This document shows positions 49,943 to 58,359 of a stretch of DNA of 64,000 bases, in pieces. The stretch comes from Streptomyces alboflavus (lineage in GTDB: Bacteria; Actinomycetota; Actinomycetes; Streptomycetales; Streptomycetaceae). The DNA is taken from contig NZ_JNXT01000002.1 of NCBI RefSeq assembly GCF_000716675.1, forward strand, positions 248,001-312,000, read 5' to 3'. Positions within the stretch are counted from its first letter, which is position 1. Every line of letters starts with the position of its first letter. The notes beneath the pieces are model-generated. The model was not told the origin of the DNA. It searched no databases and worked only from the letters and a program-made list of their open reading frames with translations. The position numbers and the translations under genes are program-made.

Positions 49943-51124
49943 TCAGGCGGTGTGCAGCCGCAGGCCGTAGCGCCCGAGTATCTCGTTCACCGGCTGGTAC
50001 CACGTCTCGCCGCCGCTGCTGCAGTTGCCCCAGCCGCCGGAGGTCACGCCCTGGGCCTGGTCGCCGCTGATGAACGAGCCGCCCGAGTCACCGCCTTCGG
50101 CGCAGACGCTGGTCTTGGTCAGCTGGTGCACGACCGTGCCGTCCGAGTAGTTGACGGTCTCGTTCTTGGCGAGCAGACGCCCGCAGTGCCATTTCGTGGT
50201 GGACCCGGAGCGGCAGATCGACGAGCCGACCGGCGCCTCCGCCGAGCCGCGCACGAGCTGGTCGGGGATGGTGCCCCAGCCGAGGACGACCGGAACGGTC
50301 CACCAGCCGTGCCCGATGGACACGTACGCGTAGTCGTCACCCGGGAACGACGAGCCCTGGAACGTGCCCATGGCGGACCCGTCCCAGCCGCGCACCGACG
50401 CGCCCGCGCGCCCGCAGTGCCCGGCCGTCACGAAGCCGCCGTGCACCGAGAAGCCGATGGAGCAGCGGACGTTGCCGGTGTAGTACGGGTCGCCACCGAC
50501 CGTCCCCGCGGCGAAGGTCTGCGGCCCCTCGGGAACCGTCGCCACGCGCACGGGCGCGGTGGCGCGCGCCTTCCGCAGGAAGCTGCTGACATCGTTGTCG
50601 CCACGGTGTCCGGCGACGACGTCGACGACGACGCGGTTGGCCTTGTGGTCGACGCGCCAACTGGCCACGTCCGCAGGCGCGTCGAGCTTGTCGACGCGGG
50701 CCTTCGCCGCGTTCAGCTCCTTGGCGCTGTGCTCGACGAGGCGGGCGTCGGCGCCGGTCGCGCGGACGTCGGCGAGGGCGCCCCGCCGTGTCACGGCGAC
50801 GGTGAGCCCGCCGCGCTTCTCGTCGAACCAGGCGCCGCCGAACGCGGCACCGGCGGCCTTGCGGGCCGCCCGTTCGGTCCTGGTGGCGCGCTGTTCGTCG
50901 GCGAGCCGCTCGCGGGCGGCGGCGGGGGTCAGGCCGAGGTCGCGCTCCATGGCGTCCAGGAGGGCGGCGGAGGCGGGGGGCCGGGAGGCGGGGTCGGCGG
51001 CCGGTTCGCGGTCGGCGGCAGCGGCGGAGGAGAGCCCGGTACCGGCGCAGGTGGCCATCAGGAGCAGGGCGGACAGGCCGAGGCGGGTGCCGCCGGTGCG
51101 TCTCGCGGATGCGGTGCGTCTCAC
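49943..51124 (-). CDS. Streptogrisin/alpha-lytic-type S1 serine protease precursor
   Basis: A 393-residue secreted protease. A signal peptide (LGLSALLLMATCAGTGLSSAAAA) is followed by a ~160-residue alpha-lytic-type propeptide (LLDAMERDLGLTPAAARERL... SWRVDHKANRVVVDV) that folds the enzyme. The mature part has catalytic FVTAGHC, an Asp in the DDYAYV segment and GDSGGS around the Ser, plus paired cysteines (VRCSIG/GHC, SICRSG/HCGRL, SVCAEGG/GNCSSG). The Gly/Ser-rich pocket suggests chymotrypsin- or streptogrisin-like specificity. GTG start at 51124 has GAGAGG upstream. A LacI-type palindrome lies in its promoter region. Confidence 0.92.
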   Translation of the reverse strand: MRRTASARRTGGTRLGLSALLLMATCAGTGLSSAAAADREPAADPASRPPASAALLDAMERDLGLTPAAARERLADEQRATRTERAARKAAGAAFGGAWFDEKRGGLTVAVTRRGALADVRATGADARLVEHSAKELNAAKARVDKLDAPADVASWRVDHKANRVVVDVVAGHRGDNDVSSFLRKARATAPVRVATVPEGPQTFAAGTVGGDPYYTGNVRCSIGFSVHGGFVTAGHCGRAGASVRGWDGSAMGTFQGSSFPGDDYAYVSIGHGWWTVPVVLGWGTIPDQLVRGSAEAPVGSSICRSGSTTKWHCGRLLAKNETVNYSDGTVVHQLTKTSVCAEGGDSGGSFISGDQAQGVTSGGWGNCSSGGETWYQPVNEILGRYGLRLHTA

Positions 51125-51173
51125 AGTGGGGGACCTCTCGTCGTTCCAACGGGGGTGTGGTGGACCAGAGTTG

Positions 51174-51189
51174 CTGAGAGCGCTCTCAG
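51174..51189. promoter_or_regulatory. Perfect 16-bp palindrome, LacI-family-type operator
   Basis: CTGAGAGCGCTCTCAG is 50 bp upstream of the protease start codon. It has the GAGCGCTC core of LacI-family operators such as CebR boxes (TGGGAGCGCTCCCA). No LacI gene lies in the window. Confidence 0.6.
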
Positions 51190-51261
51190 TTCGTGAGGGC
51201 AGAGCGTAGGGAGGCCGCGCGGGCAAGTCCATACCCGCGGCGCGGCTCGGGTCCTCGCGGG

Positions 51262-51693
51262 TCAGGTCTCGCGGCGGGAGCAGGGGGCGTCGTCGGGGCC
51301 CTTGAAGCAGGCGGTGATGGTCTTGCCGTCCGCCGTGGGGTGAATGCTCCAGGTGTCCGCGAGGGCGTCCACGATGGCCAGGCCGCGGCCGCTGACGCTG
51401 CTGTCGTCCGCGGAGCGCGGCGCGGGGGATCCCGGCCCGGAGTCGTGCACGGTGAGGTGCAGCCCCTTGCCGTCCCAGGTCAGCACCACCTGGGCGCTGG
51501 TGCGGGCGTGGTGGTGGGCGTTGGTGACCAGTTCGGACACCGCGAGGACGACGGAGTCCACCGCGTCCGGGTCCGTGTGCGCCCACCCCAGGGACTCCAT
51601 GTGGGCGCGGGCCCACTCCCGCCCGGCCCTGACGCCCCGGGACACGGGGAAGGACTGGGCCCAGCCGACGGCCCGCAGCGAAGCATCCGACAT
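51262..51693 (-). CDS. RsbW-like ATP-binding protein (HATPase_c_2)
   Basis: A 143-residue single GHKL ATPase domain of the anti-sigma/SpoIIAB kinase type common in streptomycetes. The N-box is AVSELVTNAHHHA, the G1 box HDSGPG and the G2 region VSGRGLAIVDAL. Such proteins bind or phosphorylate anti-anti-sigma factors; partners are not encoded next to it. A cysteine near the C-terminus (APCSRRET) is unremarkable. It is separated by 137 bp from the protease promoter and probably has its own promoter in the divergent region shared with the DUF1206 gene. Confidence 0.87.
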   Translation of the reverse strand: MSDASLRAVGWAQSFPVSRGVRAGREWARAHMESLGWAHTDPDAVDSVVLAVSELVTNAHHHARTSAQVVLTWDGKGLHLTVHDSGPGSPAPRSADDSSVSGRGLAIVDALADTWSIHPTADGKTITACFKGPDDAPCSRRET

Positions 51694-51867
51694 GACGCAC
51701 CCTCACACGGTTGGTTCAGCCTGCCCTCCGGGTACCCCGCCGCGTGCGCTTCAACGGCCCTCATGTACAGGGCACGGAAGGCGCATCGGCCCTCCACCGC
51801 CCGCCCGCCGCTCCCGCGTGGCGGATTCGCGCGCATCGTGCCGCGGGAGCGGGGCACTCGCGGGGCC

Positions 51868-52710
51868 ATGGGATTCGACGGTGTCGTACGCGACGGGACA
51901 CAGCAGGCGCACCGAGTGGCGAAGGGGCGTGGTGTCGGAGCGGCGGCACGCGCGGGATTCGTGGCGCGGGGCGTGCTCTACGCGCTCGTCGGCGTCCTCG
52001 CGCTGCGCATCGCGTTCGCCGACGACGGCGGGAAGCAGGCCGACCGGGGCGGCGCGTTGACGGAGATCGCCGACAAGCCGTTCGGGAGCGCCCTGCTGTG
52101 GCTTCTCGGGCTCGCCCTCGTGGGCATGGCGGTGTGGCGGCTCTCGGAGGCGCTGTTCGGGCAGGCGGGACCGGACGGCCACAAGGCCAGGAAGCGGCTC
52201 GCGTCGGCGGCCAGGGCCGTGTTCTACGGAGTGGTCGCCTACTCGGTCCTCGCCTACGTCACCGGGGACAAGGGCAGCGGCAGCGGCTCCTCCGACCGCC
52301 AGAGCGACGACGTGACGGCGACCGCGCTCGGCTGGCCCGCCGGACAGTGGATCGTCGGCGCCGTCGGCGCGGGCGTGGCCGTGGCCGGCGTGTGGATCGC
52401 TGTGCGGGCGATGCGGCGCAAGTACCACAAGCATCTGCGGATGAACGAGATGTCCACCCCGGTACGGCGGACCGTGGACACCCTCGGTGTGGTGGGCGGC
52501 AGCGGCCGCGGCGCCGTCTTCGCCGTCGCCGGGGTCTTCGTCCTGGTGGCCGCCGTACGGCACAAGCCGGGGGAGGCCAAGGGCATGGACGACGTGCTGC
52601 GCTCGTTCCGGGACACCCCGGCGGGCCCGTGGCTGCTCATGGCGGTGGCGGTGGCGCTGGTGGCGTTCGGCCTCTTCTCCTGGGCGTGCGCGCGCTGGCG
52701 GCGGGTGTGA
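51868..52710 (+). CDS. DUF1206 membrane protein
   Basis: A 280-residue integral membrane protein with six hydrophobic segments in three repeats of about 80 residues. Each repeat begins with an A-R-x-G-F/V-x-A-R-G/V-like sequence (AAARAGFVARGVLYALVG, SAARAVFYGVVAYSVLA, GSGRGAVFAVAGVFVLV), which is the DUF1206 signature. Function is unknown; it is often near stress-related genes. ATG at 51868 (MGFDGVVRDGTQQAHR) is chosen as the natural domain start; the sequence upstream is open but has no family resemblance. Confidence 0.87.
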   Translation: MGFDGVVRDGTQQAHRVAKGRGVGAAARAGFVARGVLYALVGVLALRIAFADDGGKQADRGGALTEIADKPFGSALLWLLGLALVGMAVWRLSEALFGQAGPDGHKARKRLASAARAVFYGVVAYSVLAYVTGDKGSGSGSSDRQSDDVTATALGWPAGQWIVGAVGAGVAVAGVWIAVRAMRRKYHKHLRMNEMSTPVRRTVDTLGVVGGSGRGAVFAVAGVFVLVAAVRHKPGEAKGMDDVLRSFRDTPAGPWLLMAVAVALVAFGLFSWACARWRRV

Positions 52711-52750
52711 CGGGGCTCCCACCGGGGTGCGACTGGCCGGGCCCGCCAGG

Positions 52751-53614
52751 TCAGCGCAGGGCGGCCGCGGCGGTGTGGAGGTGTTCGAGGGCGTCCAGGA
52801 CGCGGGTGCCGCGGTGCCAGGCCAGCCAGCGGCCGACCTGCTCCCCGACGGCCTCCAACTCGTCGAGCTGCGCGCGGGTGAAGCCGAGCAGGGGGCGTTC
52901 GTGGTGCGAGGAGACCATGCCGAGCACCGCACCGCCCGGCCCCGTCAGGGGAACGCTGTGGCAACCACGGCTGCCCGCCCGCAGGATGGTGCGGCGGGAG
53001 TCCTCGTCGAAGATCTCCGCGACGGCCACGTCCTTCACGGTCACCTGCCGCCCCTCCTCGGCGGCCCGGGCGCACGACGTCGTCGAGTCCTGCACGAAGG
53101 CGAAGAAGTCGGTGAACTCCCGGCTCAGCCCGGTGTGTCTCTCCAGGCGCAGCATCCCGTGCTCCAGCACCTGCACGTTGCCCATCCCGGTCTGGGTGAC
53201 GTGCAGGACCCGCCGCAGCGTGGACTTCAGCACGGCGCCGTGCCCGGTGCGGTCGCCCTCCGGCTCCACCAGGCCGGGCAGCGGCGGCGGGCTGTAGCGG
53301 GCCCGGCCGGGAAACCACAGCTCGGCGCCCGCGTCGGGGCCGGGCACCCGGATCACCGCGTCGGCCAACGTGTGCAGCTTGATGTTCATCTGCTGCGACG
53401 TCCGGCGCAGCAGATCGAACGCGTCGCGCGAGGAGTCGAGGCCGTAGCGGGCCCTCAGCACGTCCTGGGCGCGCTCGACGCAGGCGTGCGCCAACTGACG
53501 GTTGCGCAGGGCGATGTCGTGCTGCCGCGGTCCCGGCACCGCGTCGGCCGCGGGCGGGGCGGCGACCTCACGGCCGGAGTCGTTCGGGGTCGGGTCCAGG
53601 GGGTCCTGACGCAC
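52751..53614 (-). CDS. ANTAR-GAF domain regulator
   Basis: A 287-residue protein with an N-terminal ANTAR RNA-binding domain (~35-95: NRQLAHACVERAQDVLRARYGL... AFDLLRRTSQQMNIKLHTLADAVI) followed by a GAF domain (~125-270: FTDFFAFVQDSTTSCARAAEEG, CHSVPLTGPGGAVLGMVSSHH). The order ANTAR then GAF is the reverse of the usual GAF-ANTAR layout. ANTAR proteins act as antiterminators at paired hairpins in nascent RNA; the GAF part would sense a ligand or redox state. GAGGGAGA seven bases before GTG at 53614 supports the start. Confidence 0.85.
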   Translation of the reverse strand: MRQDPLDPTPNDSGREVAAPPAADAVPGPRQHDIALRNRQLAHACVERAQDVLRARYGLDSSRDAFDLLRRTSQQMNIKLHTLADAVIRVPGPDAGAELWFPGRARYSPPPLPGLVEPEGDRTGHGAVLKSTLRRVLHVTQTGMGNVQVLEHGMLRLERHTGLSREFTDFFAFVQDSTTSCARAAEEGRQVTVKDVAVAEIFDEDSRRTILRAGSRGCHSVPLTGPGGAVLGMVSSHHERPLLGFTRAQLDELEAVGEQVGRWLAWHRGTRVLDALEHLHTAAAALR

Positions 53615-53658
53615 GGTTTGGTCTCCCTCGTAGCCTGGTCACAGCACACATCAGCGCT

Positions 53659-53682
53659 CCGCGGACACACGTGTGCCCGCGG
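53659..53682. promoter_or_regulatory. 24-bp near-perfect palindrome
   Basis: Arms CCGCGGACACAC and GTGTGCCCGCGG pair with one mismatch, centred on ACACGTGT. It is 45 bp upstream of the ANTAR-GAF start and 116 bp downstream of the response-regulator stop. It could be an operator for the former or a terminator for the latter. Confidence 0.5.
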
Positions 53683-53797
53683 ATACTCGCGGCCGAACCT
53701 TTTCCCGCTTCAGCCGCCAAGTCACCTGTCGATGTGCCTATTTCCCAAGCACCCGCCCCACGGTAGCGGCCGTCGCCGGTCCGCGCAGGGATCTACG

Positions 53798-54634
53798 TCA
53801 CGACGCCGGTCCGCCGTGCGCCCCCGACCCGGCGGGCCCCTCGCCGTCCGCCACCCGCCCCGCCGCCTCGACCAGCCCGGACTCATAGGCGGCGATCACC
53901 GCCTGCGCGCGGTCACGGACGCCGAGCTTGCCGAAGATGCTGGTGATGTAGTTCTTGACCGTCGAGACGCTGATGTCGAGCGCCCCCGAGATCTGCGCGT
54001 TGTCGAGCCCGGTCGCGATCAGCCGCCACACCTCGACCTCGCGGGGCGTCAGTTCACCGAGGTCCACCGCGGGCGCTGCCTGCCGGGAGTGGTGCGGGGC
54101 GCGTACGTACGTGGAGATGAGCCGCGTGAGCAGGCGCGGGGCCACGGCCGCCTCACCTGCGTGCACGGTGCGCACCGCCGCGATCAGCTCCTCCGGCGAA
54201 CTGTCCTTCGGCAGGAATCCGTACGCGCCCGCGCGAAGCGCCCCCACGACGTACTCGTCCATGTCGAAGGTGCTCAGCGCGAGCACCCGGCAGCGGGGCA
54301 GCACCCGCGCCAGCTCCTCGGTCGCCCTGACCCCGTCGAGCACCGGCATGCGGATGTCCATGACGACGACGTCGGGCCGCAGCCGGTGCGCGAGCGCGAC
54401 CGCCCGCTCGCCGTCCTCCGCCTCGCCGACCACCTCGAACGCCGGGTCGGGTGCGAGGATCAGGGCGAGCCCGCGCCGCACCAGGGGCTGGTCGTCGGCG
54501 ATGAGCACACGGACGCGGTCCGGCGGCTCGCTCGCCGGGACGGGGACGTGGTCCGGTGTCCCGCTCGTGGAGACGGGCACCTGGTCCGGCGAGTCGCTCG
54601 CCGGGAAGGGGGCCCGGTCCGGTGTCCCGTTCAT
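53798..54634 (-). CDS. NarL/LuxR-type response regulator with repetitive N-terminal extension
   Basis: A 278-residue regulator. The receiver domain runs ~40-160 (VRVLIADDQPLVRRGL, phosphoacceptor Asp in PDVVVMDIRMP, conserved LSTFD and GFLPKD). The C-terminal LuxR HTH is LTPREVEVWRLIATGLDNAQISGALDISVSTVKNYITSIFGKLGV. The first ~37 residues are an extra tail of three 11-residue repeats (P-D-x-x-P-V/F pattern). ATG at 54634 overlaps the kinase stop (ATGA), so the two are co-translated. The divergent MMPL gene is a likely target. Confidence 0.9.
   Translation of the reverse strand: MNGTPDRAPFPASDSPDQVPVSTSGTPDHVPVPASEPPDRVRVLIADDQPLVRRGLALILAPDPAFEVVGEAEDGERAVALAHRLRPDVVVMDIRMPVLDGVRATEELARVLPRCRVLALSTFDMDEYVVGALRAGAYGFLPKDSSPEELIAAVRTVHAGEAAVAPRLLTRLISTYVRAPHHSRQAAPAVDLGELTPREVEVWRLIATGLDNAQISGALDISVSTVKNYITSIFGKLGVRDRAQAVIAAYESGLVEAAGRVADGEGPAGSGAHGGPAS
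54524..54622 (-). repeat. Three 33-bp repeats in the response-regulator N-terminus
   Basis: The repeats encode PDRAPFPASDS, PDQVPVSTSGT and PDHVPVPASEP, and the phase continues into PDRVRV, the first strand of the receiver domain. Confidence 0.65.
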
Positions 54635-55827
54635 CGGGGCAGCGCCTCCCCCTTGCCCGGAGCCAGCGGCAGGCTCGCCGTCACCGCGAAGCCGCCGCCC
54701 TCCAACGGCCCGGTCGTCAGGGAGCCGCCGTGCAGCGAGACGCGTTCCCGCATGCCGACCAGGCCGTACCCGGGGCGCGCCGAACGCGACGGCGCCTTGT
54801 GCCCCGCCGGTACGAGCGTGCCCCCGCCGTCGTTGCGCACCTCCACGTCGACCCGGTCGTCGCCGTACGTCAGCCGCACCTCGGCCCGCGCCTCGCCCGC
54901 GTGCTTGCGGGCGTTGGTGAGGGCTTCCTGGACGATGCGGAAGACGGTGAGGCCCACGGTCGGCGGCAGCGGGCGCTCCTCGCCGTGGACGCGGAAGTCG
55001 GTGGGCAGCCCCGCGAGGCGGGACTCGGCGACGATGCGGTCGAGGTCGTCGGCACCGGGCTGGGGAGAGGGGGGTGCGTCGTCCGGCTCGTCGTCCGCCC
55101 GCAGTACGTCGAGGAGCTGGCGCATCTCGCGCAGCGCCATACGGCCGGAGTCCTCCAGGGTGACCAGGGCGCCCCGTGCGACCTCGGGGTCGTGCGCGAG
55201 GTTGGCCCGGGCGCCGCCCGCCATCAGCTGCATGGTGGTGATGTGGTGGGACACGATGTCGTGCAGCTCCCGGGCGATGCGGCGGCGCTCCTCGGCCACC
55301 GCCCGGTCGGCGAGGAGCCGCCGGTTCGCCTCCACATCCCGCTGCCAGCGGTTGACGGCGGCCGCGGCCCCGATGACCAGGACGGTGGCGAGGGCCGTGC
55401 CCACGAGGTCCATCCGCGCGGGCCACGGCCCGTTGATCCGGTCGACGAAGGGCAGCGCGAGGCTCGCCGCGCCCGCCGCCACCGTCACCCGGACACTGCC
55501 GCCGCGCACCACCGTGAACAGGGCGACGACGAGCGCGGCCGAGAGACCGCGCGGCCCCGCCATGACCAGACTGATCAGCGCGCCGAGGGCCAGCGCCCCC
55601 GCGAACGCCGCCACCGGGTGCCGACGCCGGAACAGCAGCGGCAGCCCCGACGCGGCGACCACGGCCAGGCCGGGCACGGTGGCCGGATTGCCCTCGTCCG
55701 CACCGCTGAGGGAGTAGCCGAACAGGTCCAGGGCCGTCACACCGGCGACGACCAGGCCGTCGGCGCGCGACCACGGCAGCGCGACCGCGCCCGGCGCCCG
55801 CTCGACGCGGTGTCGTTCCGTCAGCAT
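54631..55827 (-). CDS. Sensor histidine kinase (HisKA_3 type)
   Basis: A 398-residue membrane kinase. Residues ~20-150 hold about five hydrophobic segments (VVAGVTALDLFGYSLSG, LVMAGPRGLSAALVVALF, MDLVGTALATVLVIGAAAAV). The dimerisation/phosphoacceptor helix is EERRRIARELHDIVSHHIT with the phospho-His, and the ATP-binding domain has RIVQEALTNARKHA (N box), GYGLVGMRERVSLHGG and a GG-rich end. There is no large sensory loop, so it probably senses within or near the membrane, as kinases linked to cell-envelope stress do. ATG at 55827; coupled to the response regulator. Confidence 0.9.
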   Translation of the reverse strand: MLTERHRVERAPGAVALPWSRADGLVVAGVTALDLFGYSLSGADEGNPATVPGLAVVAASGLPLLFRRRHPVAAFAGALALGALISLVMAGPRGLSAALVVALFTVVRGGSVRVTVAAGAASLALPFVDRINGPWPARMDLVGTALATVLVIGAAAAVNRWQRDVEANRRLLADRAVAEERRRIARELHDIVSHHITTMQLMAGGARANLAHDPEVARGALVTLEDSGRMALREMRQLLDVLRADDEPDDAPPSPQPGADDLDRIVAESRLAGLPTDFRVHGEERPLPPTVGLTVFRIVQEALTNARKHAGEARAEVRLTYGDDRVDVEVRNDGGGTLVPAGHKAPSRSARPGYGLVGMRERVSLHGGSLTTGPLEGGGFAVTASLPLAPGKGEALPR

Positions 55828-55949
55828 CGTCTTCGTCTCCAAGCTCCGGCTCCGCTGCCGGGCCGGTGCCGGGTGCGCTGTGACGGTCGTACAGGACCCA
55901 TTGTGGCACTGGGTGTCAGCGCCCGGCCGGGACCCGGTGGGGAGCCGTG

Positions 55950-55971
55950 GACCAGGACCAGGGTCCTGGTC
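55950..55971. promoter_or_regulatory. Perfect 10-bp inverted repeat between kinase and MMPL genes
   Basis: GACCAGGACC and GGTCCTGGTC are separated by two bases. It lies in the 273-bp divergent region between the histidine kinase and MMPL starts; further GGACCTCGGACCTCGG direct repeats follow at about 55977-55995. Confidence 0.6.
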
Positions 55972-56100
55972 GGGGGCGGACCTCGGACCTCGGTCCCGGT
56001 GCCGTTCTCGTCCCTGGCCCGGACGATCTCCGCGTTCCCCGGTGATGGGCTTGAGAACGGCCGGGGACCCCCGGTGACAGGCCGATGCCGGAGGAACGAC

Positions 56101-58359
56101 GTGATCCGCGCCCTGACCGGGTTCTCCACCAGAAACGCATGGAAGGTGATCGCCGTCTGGTCGGTGGTCGGCGTCCTCCTGGCCATCGTGGGCCAGGCAC
56201 TCATCCACCGCGTGACCCAGACCCAGACCGGGGACTTCCTGCCGCGTACGTACGACTCGGCGGCGGCCCTGAAGATCGCCGAGGAGGAGTTCGGCGAGAA
56301 GCCCGACGCGAACACCGTCACCCTGCTCGTCGCCCGGTCGGACGGCGAGCGCCTCACGGCCGCCGACCGGCGGCGCATCGGCGAGCAGGCCGACGACCTG
56401 GGCAAGCGGCGCGTCACGATGCCCAAGGACAAGGACGCCGGGCCCATGGAGTTCCTGCGCGAGGACCACTCGCAGACCCCGCGCCTGAGCCCCGGCATGG
56501 TGGCGCCCGACCGCACCTTCGAGCTGGTCTCCGTCAAGCTGACCGGCAACTCGTCGGACCCCGGCCTCCAGGACGTGTTCCGCGAACTCAGGGACGACGC
56601 CGAAGCCGCCTTCGGCCGCATCGACATGCGCACCGGCTTCACCGGCGGGATCGCCGACACCGTCGACACCACCGACGCCGAGGAGAATGCCACCAAGATC
56701 ACGGGCATCCTCACCTTCGGGCTGATCGTGCTGCTCAACGTGCTCGTGTTCCGCAGCGTCATGGCGGCGATCGTGCCGCTGATCGCCGTCGCCGTGATCG
56801 GCGGCGCGGCGGCGGGCGTCGTGGTCGGCTTCGCGCTGCTCACCGGCGTCAAGCTCGACACCTCCACCCCGCAGCTCATCAATGTCGTGCTCCTCGGCAT
56901 CGGCATCGACTACTTCCTGTTCCTGCTGTTCCGCTTCCGCGAACAGCTGCGGGCCCGTCCCGGACAGCACCGGCGCGACGCGGCCGCCGAGGCCACGGGC
57001 CGGGTCGGCACCGCGATCACCTCGGCGGCCCTGACGATCGTCGCCGCCTTCGCCACGCTCGGCGTCGCCTCCTTCGGACAGTTCCGCGTGCTCGGCCCGG
57101 CCATCGCCGTGTCCGTCCTCGTGATGCTCTTCGCCAGCCTCACCCTGATGCCCGCGCTGCTCGCGGTCACCGGACGCGCGATGTTCTGGCCCTCCCGGTC
57201 CCTGCGCCGCACCCCCGAGGAAGGCTCCGCCGGACGGTTCGGCGCCCTGGTCGCGCGGCGGCCCGTGACCCTCGTCCTCGCCTCGGTGGCCCTCCTCGGC
57301 GCCCTGGCCGCGGGCATGACCGGCATGAAGATGAACTACGGCCAGTCCGGCGGACCCGACGACACCAGGGCCGCGCGGACCGCGGCGGAGATCTCACAGG
57401 CCCTGCCCGCCGGAGTGTCCGACCCGACGACCGTGTACATCAGGGCCAAGGGCGGCGCGGAACTCAGCCGCGCCGACACCCACGGCCTGACCCGCGCGCT
57501 CGCCCGCGTCAAGGGCGTGGGCAAGGTCGGCGCCACCACCTTCGACAAGGACCACGACGCCGCCCGCATCGACGTGTACCTGTCCGCCGACCCACAGTCC
57601 CAGAAGGCCCGCGACCTGGTCACAGGACCCGTCCGCGACACCGTGGCGGAGCACCGGCCCGACGGCTCCGAGGCCCACGTCGGGGGCACACCGGCGATCT
57701 TCGCCGATGTGTCCGAGGCCGTGGACAAGGACCTGAGGGTCGTCTTCCCGGTCGCCGCCGTCCTGATCGCCCTGATCCTGTTCCTGCTGCTGCGCAGCCT
57801 GCTCGCGCCGGTGATCCTCATGATCTCCGTCGGCCTGGGCTTCGCGGCCACCCTCGGCGCGTCCACCCTGGTGTTCCAGCACCTCCTGGGCAAGCCCGGC
57901 GTCGACTTCACCCTGCCGCTGGTCCTGTTCCTGTTCGTCGTCGCCCTCGGCACCGACTACAACATCCTGATCAGCGACCGCATCCGCGAGGAGATGGAAG
58001 ACCCGGGCCCGGCCCGCCCGGCCGTGGCCCGCGCCGTCCGCCACACCGCTCCGGCGATCGCCACGGCGGGCCTGGTCCTCGCGGGCTCCTTCGGCAGCCT
58101 CGCGGTCAGCCGGTCCCCGGGCACCCAGCAGATCGGCTTCGCCACGGCCCTCGGCATCATGCTCTCCGCGTTCGTGCTGTCTGTCGTCCTGGTGCCCGCC
58201 CTTGCCGCGCTGCTCGGCCGGGGCATCTGGTGGCCGATCCGTCCCGGCAGGGCGGGGCGCCACAGCTCCGCGCGGCACACCGGGGACGCGGGCCCGGTGG
58301 ATCCGGTCCGGGCGGGGCACGTGCCGCCCCCGCCCGGCGAGTTCTCGGTCAGGGAGTGA
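56101..58359 (+). CDS. MMPL-family (RND superfamily) transporter
   Basis: A 752-residue membrane transporter with two repeats, each a TM helix, a large extracytoplasmic loop and five TM helices. Loop 1 spans ~35-190 and loop 2 ~405-545. The TM4-type motif GIGIDYFLFLLFRFRE and the second-half counterpart ALGTDYNILISDRIREEM carry the D-Y pairs characteristic of the proton relay in MMPL proteins. It probably exports a lipid or hydrophobic metabolite. GGAGGAA four bases before GTG sets the start. It overlaps the convergent gene by 11 bp. The two-component system next door is the likely regulator. Confidence 0.92.
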   Translation: MIRALTGFSTRNAWKVIAVWSVVGVLLAIVGQALIHRVTQTQTGDFLPRTYDSAAALKIAEEEFGEKPDANTVTLLVARSDGERLTAADRRRIGEQADDLGKRRVTMPKDKDAGPMEFLREDHSQTPRLSPGMVAPDRTFELVSVKLTGNSSDPGLQDVFRELRDDAEAAFGRIDMRTGFTGGIADTVDTTDAEENATKITGILTFGLIVLLNVLVFRSVMAAIVPLIAVAVIGGAAAGVVVGFALLTGVKLDTSTPQLINVVLLGIGIDYFLFLLFRFREQLRARPGQHRRDAAAEATGRVGTAITSAALTIVAAFATLGVASFGQFRVLGPAIAVSVLVMLFASLTLMPALLAVTGRAMFWPSRSLRRTPEEGSAGRFGALVARRPVTLVLASVALLGALAAGMTGMKMNYGQSGGPDDTRAARTAAEISQALPAGVSDPTTVYIRAKGGAELSRADTHGLTRALARVKGVGKVGATTFDKDHDAARIDVYLSADPQSQKARDLVTGPVRDTVAEHRPDGSEAHVGGTPAIFADVSEAVDKDLRVVFPVAAVLIALILFLLLRSLLAPVILMISVGLGFAATLGASTLVFQHLLGKPGVDFTLPLVLFLFVVALGTDYNILISDRIREEMEDPGPARPAVARAVRHTAPAIATAGLVLAGSFGSLAVSRSPGTQQIGFATALGIMLSAFVLSVVLVPALAALLGRGIWWPIRPGRAGRHSSARHTGDAGPVDPVRAGHVPPPPGEFSVRE

